DNA from: FEN-1250 sp038237245
GTDB taxonomy: Bacteria > Gemmatimonadota > Gemmatimonadetes > Gemmatimonadales > Gemmatimonadaceae
Reading direction: 5' to 3'
Length of the DNA stretch: 11,192 nucleotides
Assembly: GCA_038237245.1 (NCBI GenBank)
Contig: JBBRYY010000101.1
Location: forward strand, 1 to 11,192
Part shown: positions 1-5,633 of the stretch, piece after piece
Layout: each line of letters begins with the position of its first letter
How positions within the stretch are numbered: the stretch's first letter is position 1
The notes under the pieces: generated by a model
The model's input: only the letters and a program-made list of their open reading frames with translations
Told to the model about the DNA's origin: nothing
The model's database searches: none
Made by a program: the position numbers and the translations under genes

Positions 1-440
1 GCCGTCACCGCGTGCTCCTGCATCGCCTGCAGCAGCGCGGCCTGCGTCTTCGGCGGCGCGCGGTTGATCTCGTCGGCGAGCACCGCGTTCGCGAAGATCG
101 GCCCCTGCACGTACTTGAAGCTGCGCCGCCCCGTGGCCTGATCCTCTTCGAGCATCTCGGTGCCGGTGATGTCGCTCGGCATCAGATCCGGCGTGAACTG
201 CACGCGCGAGAAGGTGAGGTCGAGCGCCTCGGCTACCGTGCGCACGAGCAGCGTCTTCGCGAGGCCGGGAACGCCGACGAGCAGCGCGTGTCCGCCGCTC
301 AGCAGCGCAGCGACGATATTGTCGACTACCTCGTGCTGGCCCACGATGCGGCGACCGATCTGCGCCACGAGCTGCTTGTGCGCTCGCGCGAGGTCGTCGA
401 GCAGGGCGAGGTCGTCGTTGCCGGAAGCGGCGTGGGTCAT
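1..440 (-). CDS. MoxR-family AAA+ ATPase, N-terminal part (cut by window edge)
   Basis: MoxR proteins are cytoplasmic AAA+ ATPases that act as chaperones, often for VWA-domain partners and metalloenzyme or envelope maturation. 146 residues are visible from the ATG at 438-440; the C-terminal part lies left of the window. Seen: the family's IVGQ segment at residues 32-35, Walker A GVPGLAKT at 56-63 (K62), the conserved QFTPDLMPSDITGTE block at 81-95, and Walker B VLADE at 120-124 followed by NRAPPKTQAALLQAMQE. The start was chosen because MoxR proteins normally begin about 30 residues before the GQ. The same frame stays open upstream to an ATG at 579-581 preceded by GAGGA, which would add 47 Ala/Pro-rich residues; that alternative cannot be excluded. 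The gene is divergent from the lipoprotein gene at 637. The partner operon is out of view, so the substrate cannot be told. Confidence 0.93.
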   Translation of the reverse strand, partial: MTHAASGNDDLALLDDLARAHKQLVAQIGRRIVGQHEVVDNIVAALLSGGHALLVGVPGLAKTLLVRTVAEALDLTFSRVQFTPDLMPSDITGTEMLEEDQATGRRSFKYVQGPIFANAVLADEINRAPPKTQAALLQAMQEHAVT

Positions 441-636
441 TGCGCTAGCATGTGGGAAGACGGATAGGGAATTCAGAGCGAAACTAACGGGCGCTGCAGC
501 GTTGGCGAAGGGGACGGCGGGCGCAGCCGGCGCTGCTGCAGTTGCGTTTGCCAGCGTCGCGATGCAGAGTTTCGAGAGCATCGCCGTCCTCGCGTCCGCG
601 AGTGCCCACGGAGTCAGCCTCACTGGAGGAAGAGCC

Positions 637-1068
637 ATGTTCCGTACGTCGTCACGTTTCGCGCTGTCGTTCTTCGCGGCTGCCCTGCTCGCGGCATCGC
701 TGTCCTCGTGCGGTGGTGATCTGCTCGGAGTCGATCAGAACTGGGATCTCCAGACGGTCGAAGGCTCGGCGCCACCGTTCACCGTGCCCCACGCCTCGCA
801 CGAGGTCGTTCTCATCTCGGCGGTGGCGGATCTCCGTTCCGACAACAGCTACATCACGACGTTCACCGGCACGATAGACGGCGTTGCCGGACAGATCGGG
901 CAGGATCAGGGGCACTGGGCCATCGGGGGGTCGGTCTTCACCTTCCGCAGCACAACGCTCGGCGCCGACTACGTCGCCGCGCTGGTCCAAGCGCACTTCA
1001 ATGCCTCGGTGCCGGGACAGCTGATCATGTCATCGGATGCGAACTTCGACATGACGTTCGCGCACTGA
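637..1068 (+). CDS. Small predicted lipoprotein, first of a tandem paralogous pair
   Basis: Function unknown; 143 residues. The start at 637 is fixed by an excellent ribosome binding site, GGAGGAAG at 625-632, although the frame is open far upstream. The N terminus is a lipoprotein signal: basic FRTSSR, a hydrophobic stretch at about 8-22, then lipobox LSSC with acceptor Cys25, followed by GGD. Asp at +4 leaves +2 as Gly, so export to the outer membrane would be expected by the E. coli rule, which may not hold here. The mature part (about 118 residues) looks all-beta, with alternating polar and hydrophobic residues. It shares several blocks with the next gene: PPFTVP against LPFTVP, FTGTIDG against GTGTEDG, and FTFRSTTLGADY against LHFTSTTLGGATY. 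No catalytic motif is visible. Confidence 0.85.
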   Translation: MFRTSSRFALSFFAAALLAASLSSCGGDLLGVDQNWDLQTVEGSAPPFTVPHASHEVVLISAVADLRSDNSYITTFTGTIDGVAGQIGQDQGHWAIGGSVFTFRSTTLGADYVAALVQAHFNASVPGQLIMSSDANFDMTFAH

Positions 1069-1175
1069 TCGTCGCGCCTCGCGGCTGAGGGGAACGAGAA
1101 CGGCACGAGTCGTGTAGGGAGGAGAGGGGGCTTCGTCCGGCCTCTATTGTTGCTTCGCTTCGACTCGAGAAACCG

Positions 1176-1652
1176 ATGAACTCTCCTTCGATATTCCCGC
1201 GGCGCGCAGCTTTCGCGCGTCCGCTGCTCGCCGTCGCGCTTGGGTTTACGCTGACGTTTGCGTCCGCCTGCGGTAGCGACAGTCCGACCGGTCCGAAGAA
1301 CGTGCCGGGGACGTATTTCCTGCGCACGATCGACGGGACGGCGCTGCCGTTCACCGTGCCGGAGCAGCGCGATCACGTGATCGTCGTCAACTCGGTGACG
1401 GCGACGCTCAACGGCAACAACACCTACGCGGTGGCGGGGACGGGCACGGAGGATGGCAACGCGAGCACGGTGATCACCGACGCGGGAACGTACACGCAGT
1501 CGGGATCGACGCTCCACTTCACCTCGACGACGCTCGGTGGCGCGACGTACAGCGCGAGCGCGAAAACCGACAGCTTCACCGTGACGCTTCCCGGCGGCTT
1601 CGTCGACTCCGATCGTACGTCGTTCGCACTGTTGTTCGAGAAGGGGAGCTGA
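1176..1652 (+). CDS. Small predicted lipoprotein, second of the tandem paralogous pair
   Basis: Function unknown; 158 residues. The signal sequence has Arg residues at 9, 10 and 15, a hydrophobic core at about 16-28, and ASAC with probable lipid-acceptor Cys32. The -3 position is Ala rather than Leu, so the lipobox is slightly atypical. The mature N terminus reads CGSDSPTGPK, a Ser/Pro-rich linker start that I recall as common in Gemmatimonadota lipoproteins. The rest is a probable beta-rich domain homologous to the upstream protein (LPFTVP at about 56-61, then STTLGGATYSA). Upstream of the ATG there is only GAGAAA, a weak ribosome binding site, much poorer than that of its neighbour. It is 107 nt downstream of the first copy and is convergent with the BsuPI-domain gene. 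Confidence 0.82.
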   Translation: MNSPSIFPRRAAFARPLLAVALGFTLTFASACGSDSPTGPKNVPGTYFLRTIDGTALPFTVPEQRDHVIVVNSVTATLNGNNTYAVAGTGTEDGNASTVITDAGTYTQSGSTLHFTSTTLGGATYSASAKTDSFTVTLPGGFVDSDRTSFALLFEKGS

Positions 1653-1657
1653 GTCTG

Positions 1658-1676
1658 CCGCGCGCGTTGCGCGCGG
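1658..1676. terminator. Hairpin between convergent genes, candidate bidirectional terminator
   Basis: A perfect 8-bp stem (CCGCGCGC / GCGCGCGG) closes on a 3-nt GTT loop, 6 nt after the stop of the plus-strand lipoprotein and 7 nt before the stop of the minus-strand gene. It has no T-tract on either strand, so it is not a canonical intrinsic terminator. Position and stem strength are the only support. Confidence 0.45.
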
Positions 1677-1682
1677 GATCAG

Positions 1683-2162
1683 CTACGGCAGAACGAAGTC
1701 GACCCGCTTTTCCACCGGATGATTGCTGCTCTTGAGCGTCGCGAGCGCGGTGTACTTCCCGTGCCGCCCTTCCGCCTTCCACTGCTCGTTGAATGAGAGC
1801 GTCGCGTTCGCGTCCACATTGCGATTCTGCAGCGCCTGCGTGAACATCTTCCCGGTGCTCCAGCGCCAGACTTCGGCGCCGGCTGAGTCGAGGATGATGA
1901 ATTCGTGCGTCTGCCCGCTGGGGAAGTTCACCTCGACCGTGTGAGTCGCGAGGTTCGTCACGTGGAGCGCGAGCTTCACGGTGCTGCCGACGGCGACTTT
2001 CGCGGATGTCGCGAGCGCGGTGTCGGCGAACTGATGTTCAGCAGCCTTGTTCGCGCCCGGAACGCTGGCGTGCGCATCTCCATCTCCATGTCGCGCGTGT
2101 GGGCCACAGGCGAGCGCGATGGCGGCGATGCAAAGAATCCAGGTAATCGAGCGGCGAGTCAT
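1683..2162 (-). CDS. Secreted BsuPI-domain protein (proteinase-inhibitor-like fold), probable lipoprotein
   Basis: 159 residues. The C-terminal two thirds (about 60-157) match the BsuPI family, named for the intracellular proteinase inhibitor of Bacillus subtilis, an immunoglobulin-like beta sandwich. Seen: HVTNLATHTVEVNFPSGQ at 67-84, HEFIILDSAGAEVWRWS at 86-102, GKMFTQAL at 104-111, and a late FNEQW at 124-128. The N terminus is a signal sequence (TRRS, then hydrophobic 7-18) ending ALAC at Cys19, which suggests a lipoprotein, although -3 Ala and -2 Leu make the lipobox atypical. A His/Gly/Ala-rich linker at 20-45 follows. Inhibition of a protease is not demonstrated for most family members; many are simply envelope proteins of unknown role. 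It has no operon partner and is divergent from the atp operon. Confidence 0.85.
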   Translation of the reverse strand: MTRRSITWILCIAAIALACGPHARHGDGDAHASVPGANKAAEHQFADTALATSAKVAVGSTVKLALHVTNLATHTVEVNFPSGQTHEFIILDSAGAEVWRWSTGKMFTQALQNRNVDANATLSFNEQWKAEGRHGKYTALATLKSSNHPVEKRVDFVLP

Positions 2163-2219
2163 TCTTTGGTGTGCTGAACGAAAGGCGTGGGCGGGATGGT
2201 CACAAAAGGGACGTGAGCC

Positions 2220-2248
2220 AAGTTATCAACAGCAAGACGCGAGGTCAA
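2220..2248 (-). promoter_or_regulatory. Candidate sigma70-type promoter for the BsuPI-domain gene
   Basis: Read on the minus strand: TTGACC (2248-2243, 5 of 6 to the -35 consensus), 17 nt, then TAACTT (2225-2220), which keeps the three most conserved -10 bases. Transcription would start near 2213 and leave a leader of about 50 nt. It was found by eye, so chance is possible in a 217-nt region. Confidence 0.4.
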
Positions 2249-2339
2249 CTGTTTCTGCAACGCTAAGTCGTGAAGATTGAAGGACTTTCTTGTTGAGCAC
2301 GATTCCTTCGGCATGTCTTCGGGCTACCCCTTGAATTCC

Positions 2340-2368
2340 TTGCGAAAAATTTCACAAGCGGGTAAATT
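2340..2368 (+). promoter_or_regulatory. atpZp: Candidate sigma70-type promoter for the atp operon
   Basis: TTGCGA at 2340-2345 (4 of 6), a 17-nt spacer, and TAAATT at 2363-2368 (4 of 6, including the key T, A and final T). It lies in the most AT-rich stretch of the spacer. The predicted start would fall near 2375, about 5 nt before the atpZ ATG, giving a nearly leaderless mRNA; this fits the absence of any Shine-Dalgarno sequence before 2380. Confidence 0.38.
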
Positions 2369-2379
2369 CACCTCGCGAA

Positions 2380-2625
2380 ATGGCTGACGACAATTTTTCC
2401 GGAGACGCGCGCGATCAGGGTCCCTCGCCGGCGTCGTTCGCGGGCGCCGGAGTGCAATTCGTCGTCGCGATCCTCCTCTTTCTGTACATCGGGAAGTGGG
2501 CGGATTCGAAGCTGGGCACGGCGCCGTGGCTCCTCATGCTCGGAGTATTCGTGGGCGCGGGCGCGGGGTTCTACAGCTTCTATCGCCGCATCATGGCCGC
2601 GAGCCGCAGCAATGGTGACGGGTGA
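2380..2625 (+). CDS. atpZ: AtpZ/AtpI-family small membrane protein of the ATP synthase operon
   Basis: 81 residues. It matches the small two-helix family found first in many atp operons, implicated in F0 assembly and, in some bacteria, Mg2+/Ca2+ supply; which role applies here is not known. Seen: a polar N-terminal tail (1-19), membrane segment at about 21-38, the short conserved connecting loop GKWADSKLGTAPW at 38-50, a second Gly-rich membrane segment at about 50-67, and a basic end (YRR, 68-70). No Shine-Dalgarno sequence precedes the ATG, consistent with a leaderless or nearly leaderless transcript. The stop overlaps the next start by 4 nt (GTGA). Confidence 0.88.
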   Translation: MADDNFSGDARDQGPSPASFAGAGVQFVVAILLFLYIGKWADSKLGTAPWLLMLGVFVGAGAGFYSFYRRIMAASRSNGDG

Positions 2626-2969
2626 GGAAGACCGCGATCTTCGCCGCACTTTCGCTACTCGTGATCGTTCTTCTGGCGTGGATTCTGACGTTCGCCTTTC
2701 CGACCGCGCCCGACCGGCACGCGGTCGTAGTAAGTGCAGCGATCGCGTATGTGGTGCAGCTCTGCTCGTTCGCGATCGCGCGCGCCTTCGCGGCGACGAA
2801 CGTGGTTGCGGGGTGGGGGCTGGGGATGTTGCTTCGCTTCGGCGTACTGGCGATTTACGCGCTGATTTTCGTGAAGGTGCTCGATCTTCCGACGAGTGCG
2901 GCGCTCGTGAGCCTCGTTGCTTTTTTCTTCGTTTCCACGCTGCTCGAACCGGTGCTGCTCAAGTCATGA
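2622..2969 (+). CDS. atpI: ATP synthase subunit I-like membrane protein
   Basis: 115 residues, almost entirely hydrophobic, with about four membrane helices (roughly 5-26, 34-53, 60-86, 90-112). Size, topology and position directly before subunit a fit the ATP synthase I group, accessory proteins that aid c-ring assembly in some bacteria and are not part of the finished enzyme. A charged Arg72 sits inside the third helix (GMLLRFGV), a feature I recall in this family. The start is GTG at 2622, overlapping the atpZ stop; the stop overlaps the atpB ATG by 4 nt, so translation of all three is probably coupled. The family call rests mainly on context and topology, since sequence conservation is low. 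Confidence 0.8.
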   Translation: MRKTAIFAALSLLVIVLLAWILTFAFPTAPDRHAVVVSAAIAYVVQLCSFAIARAFAATNVVAGWGLGMLLRFGVLAIYALIFVKVLDLPTSAALVSLVAFFFVSTLLEPVLLKS

Positions 2970-3907
2970 AATTCGGCACGCTCCTTCTCTCGCTGATGTT
3001 CCTCCTCGCCGCGCCGCTGCGCGCGCAGGACTCGACGTCGACTTACGGACCGGTGGGCGATCATCTCACGCAGCCCGCCTCGAAGAACGTCGACATCATC
3101 ACGCCGCACATCACGGACTCGCACTTCCTCGAGCTTCCGGGCGGGCACGAGTTGGAGCTGCCGCGCTGGAAGCCATTCCACGTGGGCGGGCTCGCGATCG
3201 ACATGTCGCCGACCAAGCATGTCGTCTTCCTGCTGCTCACGGCGCTGCTCTGCATCGGCGTGATGATTCCCGCCGCAACGTCCAATCAGCGCCAGACGGC
3301 GCACAAGGGACACGCGAAGGGATTCGCCGGCGCTATCGAATCGATGGTGCTCTATATCCGGAACGAAGTCATCCTTCCGAACGTCGGGCACCACGGGAAT
3401 GCCTACGTCCCCTTCGGGCTCACACTGTTCTTCTTCATCCTTTTCGCGAATCTGCTCGGCCTCATCCCGTACGGCTCGACGGCGACGGGAAACATCTCCG
3501 TCACTGCGACGCTCGCGCTGATCACCTTCGTGGTGGTAGAGGTCGCCGGCATGAAGGCGCAGGGCGCGGGATACATCAAGACGATCATCTATTGGCCGTC
3601 GGATCAGCCGCTCGCGGTGAAGCTCCCGATGACGTTCATCATGACGCCGGTGGAGATCGCCGGAAAGATCACGAAGCCGTTCGCGCTTGCGATTCGTCTC
3701 TTCGCGAACATGACGGCCGGCCACGTCGTGTTGCTCGCGCTGATCAGTCTCATTTTCACCTTTGGCAGCTTCTTCATCGCGCTTGCTCCGATCACCATGG
3801 GCGTGGCGATCAGCATGCTCGAGCTCTTCGTCGCATTCCTGCAGGCGTTCATCTTCACGCTGCTCGCCAGCGTATTCATCGGCCTCATCCGCGAGGGTGC
3901 GCACTAG
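2966..3907 (+). CDS. atpB: F-type ATP synthase subunit a
   Basis: Subunit a is the F0 stator channel that carries protons to and from the c-ring. 313 residues, longer than E. coli (271). Seen: an apparent cleavable signal peptide (hydrophobic 4-16, APLRA then Gln21), then a periplasmic segment of about 60 residues, first membrane helix at about 84-104, FGLTLFFFILFANLLGLIPYG at 150-170 (family block), and the essential Arg244 in LAIRLFANMTAGH with Asn248. The last helix has Gln293 in AFLQAFIF. The pair equivalent to E. coli Glu219/His245 appears as His253/Glu286, the swapped form also seen in mitochondria. The start was chosen at 2966 because ATGA overlaps the atpI stop and yields the signal peptide. 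It is followed by an unusually long 164-nt gap before atpE. Confidence 0.97.
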   Translation: MKFGTLLLSLMFLLAAPLRAQDSTSTYGPVGDHLTQPASKNVDIITPHITDSHFLELPGGHELELPRWKPFHVGGLAIDMSPTKHVVFLLLTALLCIGVMIPAATSNQRQTAHKGHAKGFAGAIESMVLYIRNEVILPNVGHHGNAYVPFGLTLFFFILFANLLGLIPYGSTATGNISVTATLALITFVVVEVAGMKAQGAGYIKTIIYWPSDQPLAVKLPMTFIMTPVEIAGKITKPFALAIRLFANMTAGHVVLLALISLIFTFGSFFIALAPITMGVAISMLELFVAFLQAFIFTLLASVFIGLIREGAH

Positions 3908-3963
3908 CGCTCCCTCGTTTCATATCCGTCCCGCGCATCATGCTCCTCGCGCAGGACATCGTA

Positions 3964-4037
3964 CCCGGTCGAGCGACCGGGGAAGCTCGTTGAGACCCGG
4001 GTCTCGCTGACGAGCAGCGCTCCCGGTACCGGGCGCG
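3964..4037 (+). repeat. Three successive inverted repeats in the atpB-atpE leader
   Basis: Seen: (i) CCCGGTC, loop GAGC, GACCGGG at 3964-3981, a 7-bp stem. (ii) The perfect 14-bp palindrome GAGACCCGGGTCTC at 3992-4005, flanked by CTCGT (3986-3990) and ACGAG (4010-4014), which can extend it across a small internal loop. (iii) The palindrome CCCGGTACCGGG at 4022-4033, extended by 3 bp past one mismatch to 4018-4037. All share a CCCGG core, so alternative pairings between them are possible. None is followed by a T-tract. They could stabilise or process the mRNA, or fold to keep the downstream atpE start accessible; the role is inference. Confidence 0.7.
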
Positions 4038-4060
4038 GAGCAGCAGGAATCACGTTTATC

Positions 4061-4064
4061 GGAG
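4061..4064 (+). promoter_or_regulatory. Ribosome binding site of atpE
   Basis: GGAG lies 7 nt before the atpE ATG, inside a stretch of relatively low GC (about 4048-4073) that begins just after the last leader hairpin. A clear site in a probably unstructured region fits high translation of subunit c. Confidence 0.7.
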
Positions 4065-4071
4065 CAACACA

Positions 4072-4356
4072 ATGCACGCTTTTCTTCCAATGCTTCAGGC
4101 TGCAGCCAGCTACACGAAGGAGTACACGGGCGCATGGGCGATGTTCGGGGCCGGTCTCGGCGCAGGCGTCGCGGTAATCGGCGCTGGTCTCGGCATCGGC
4201 CGCATCGGTGGCCAGGCCGCCGAAGCGATGGCTCGCCAGCCGGAGCGCGCTGGTCAGATTCAGACCGCCGGTCTTATCCTCGCGGCGCTGATCGAAGGCG
4301 CGGCGCTGTTCGCGATCGTCGTCACGTTCCTGATCCAGAGCAAGTTCAACTTCTAG
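4072..4356 (+). CDS. atpE: F-type ATP synthase subunit c
   Basis: Subunit c forms the rotating membrane ring. 94 residues, slightly longer than the usual 70-90 because of about 20 residues before the first helix. Seen: a Gly-rich helix 1 at about 22-45 (GAGLGIG at 37-43), the polar loop ARQPE at 54-58 that contacts gamma/epsilon, and helix 2 at about 65-87 with the ion-binding Glu75 in ALIEGAAL. The Na+-ligand positions known from Ilyobacter (Gln in helix 1, Ser/Thr next to the Glu) are Ile42, Gly76 and Ala77 by my alignment, so proton coupling is inferred. The gene stands apart from its neighbours, with inverted repeats upstream and a hairpin downstream. Confidence 0.97.
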   Translation: MHAFLPMLQAAASYTKEYTGAWAMFGAGLGAGVAVIGAGLGIGRIGGQAAEAMARQPERAGQIQTAGLILAALIEGAALFAIVVTFLIQSKFNF

Positions 4357-4371
4357 TATCGATCGATCGGC

Positions 4372-4393
4372 CGCCGCGCCCCGGGGTGCGGCG
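4372..4393 (+). other. Hairpin in the atpE-atpF spacer
   Basis: CGCCGCGCC pairs with GGTGCGGCG (one G-T wobble) around a CCGG loop, 16 nt after the atpE stop. A run of five T follows only after about 14 nt, so it is a poor terminator. It could act as a 3' stabiliser or partial attenuator for the atpE message. Confidence 0.55.
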
Positions 4394-4424
4394 CGCCACT
4401 CGTCACCATTTTTCCAGAATTTCC

Positions 4425-5009
4425 ATGCGCAAGCTGCTGACTGTATTCTCCGCCTCGATCGTCTCCGCGCTTCCACTCGCTGCGCAGGAAGCGGAAGCAC
4501 CGAGGAGCAATCTGCTGACGCCGAGCGGCGGGCTGATGCTCTGGACGCTCGTGATTTTCGTTGCCGTACTCTTCGTGCTCGCGAAGTTCGCGTATCCGAA
4601 GATCCTCGAGGCTGTAGAGGCGCGCGAGAAGACGCTTTCCGACGCCATCGCCGCGGCGAAGAAAGATCGCGAAGAGGCTGCCGCGCTCCTCGCTGAGCAT
4701 CAGAAGAATCTCGCCGCCACGCGCGATGAGGTTCAGAAGATCATGACCGATGCGCGCGCGACGGCCGACAAGGTTCGCGCGGACATCGTCGAGCAGGCGC
4801 ACAAGGAGCAGCAGTCGATGCTCGAGCGCGCACGCATCGAGATCGGGCAGGAGAAGGAGAAGGCGATGGTCGAGCTCCGCAGGCAGACCGTCGAGCTCGC
4901 AGTTCGCGCGGCGGGGAAGGTCATTGAGCGTAACCTCGACGTCGAGACCAACCGCGCCGTTGTCGACAGCTTCCTTGCGACGATCGAGCCTGTGGGAGCG
5001 AAGAAGTAA
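4425..5009 (+). CDS. atpF: F-type ATP synthase subunit b
   Basis: Subunit b is the peripheral stalk holding F1 (via delta) against subunit a. 194 residues. Seen: a signal-peptide-like start (MRKLL, hydrophobic to Leu18, AAQ cleavage site near 20), a short linker, one membrane helix at about 36-56 (LMLWTLVIFVAVLFVLAKF), the typical YPKILEAVEAREK exit at 58-69, then a long charged helix rich in Ala, Glu, Lys and Arg to about 168. The start at 4425 gives a normal N terminus; the ribosome binding site is weak. It is 68 nt after atpE, and its TAA overlaps the atpH ATG by one base (TAATG), so the two are probably translated in tandem. Confidence 0.95.
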   Translation: MRKLLTVFSASIVSALPLAAQEAEAPRSNLLTPSGGLMLWTLVIFVAVLFVLAKFAYPKILEAVEAREKTLSDAIAAAKKDREEAAALLAEHQKNLAATRDEVQKIMTDARATADKVRADIVEQAHKEQQSMLERARIEIGQEKEKAMVELRRQTVELAVRAAGKVIERNLDVETNRAVVDSFLATIEPVGAKK

Positions 5010-5554
5010 TGCGCGAGCCGACGATCGGCCGGAACTACGCCGAAACCTTGATGTCGCTGGCGCAGCGCGCCGGCGACATCGATGGTTGGGGGACGACGCT
5101 CACCGAGATCGCCGCATCGATCGAGGGGGACGCGCGCCTCGCGAACTTCCTCTCGTCGCCGACGGTCAGTGCGCAGGGGAAGGTCGAGATCATCACGAAG
5201 GCGTTCCAGGATCGGCTTCCGCGGCTGTTCGTGCGCTTTCTCGCGGCGGTGATCGCCAACCGTCGGCAGAACCTCATTCCGCAGATCGCGACGGAGTATA
5301 CGCTGTTGGCGGATGAGCTTCAGGGGCGCGTGCACGCGCGCGTAACCGTCGCGAGCGAGCCCGGCGATGCGATGCGCGCGAGTATCGACAAGCAGCTCGG
5401 CACGATCACCGGGAAGCGCGTCGTCACGCACTTCACGGTGAAGCCGGAGATTCTCGGCGGCGTCATCGCGCGCGTCGGCGATACGGTGATGGACGGCTCC
5501 CTCGTGCGCCGGCTCGAGAATCTCCGTGGCCAGATGCTGGGCCGGGCGAACTGA
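5009..5554 (+). CDS. atpH: F-type ATP synthase subunit delta
   Basis: Delta joins the b stalk to the top of F1. 181 residues, the usual length (E. coli 177). Seen: the N-terminal helical-domain signature RNYAETLMSLAQ at 8-19, FLSSPTVSAQGKVEII at about 47-62, and the C-terminal family signature ILGGVIARVGDTVMDGSLVRRLENL. GGGAG at 4994-4998, inside atpF, serves as ribosome binding site 10 nt before the ATG. It is the last atp gene here: no atpA follows, and a strong terminator starts 30 nt after the stop. Confidence 0.95.
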   Translation: MREPTIGRNYAETLMSLAQRAGDIDGWGTTLTEIAASIEGDARLANFLSSPTVSAQGKVEIITKAFQDRLPRLFVRFLAAVIANRRQNLIPQIATEYTLLADELQGRVHARVTVASEPGDAMRASIDKQLGTITGKRVVTHFTVKPEILGGVIARVGDTVMDGSLVRRLENLRGQMLGRAN

Positions 5555-5583
5555 GCTTTTCGCCCGCGAAAGTCGGCTGTTCA

Positions 5584-5622
5584 GAGCGCGGCGCCCTTTC
5601 ACGGGCGCCGCGCTCGTGTTTT
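5584..5622 (+). terminator. Strong intrinsic terminator of the atp operon
   Basis: A perfect 13-bp GC-rich stem (GAGCGCGGCGCCC at 5584-5596 with GGGCGCCGCGCTC at 5603-5615) closes on TTTCAC and is followed by GTGTTTT. It is the clearest terminator in the window and marks the end of the atp operon after atpH. Confidence 0.88.
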
Positions 5623-5633
5623 CATCCTCTGAT

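Noticed and set aside
160..636. Long plus-strand open frame leading into the first lipoprotein
   Set aside because: It runs antisense to clear MoxR coding sequence and has low-complexity Ala/Ser content; the strong ribosome binding site at 625-632 sets the true start at 637.
1117..1130. Purine-rich tract GGGAGGAGAGGGGG, possible G-quadruplex or terminator stem
   Set aside because: Only two-layer G runs are possible, the following hairpin is imperfect with no T-tract, and it lies too far from the ATG at 1176 to be its ribosome binding site.
2223..2231. TTATCAACA, one mismatch from a DnaA box, next to the atp operon
   Set aside because: It is a single degenerate match without clustered boxes, an AT-rich unwinding region or dnaA/dnaN/gid genes, so an origin is not supported.
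2855..3904. 349-codon minus-strand open frame opposite atpI/atpB
   Set aside because: It is rich in Arg, Glu and His in the manner of a GC-rich antisense shadow, and the plus strand encodes clear ATP synthase subunits.
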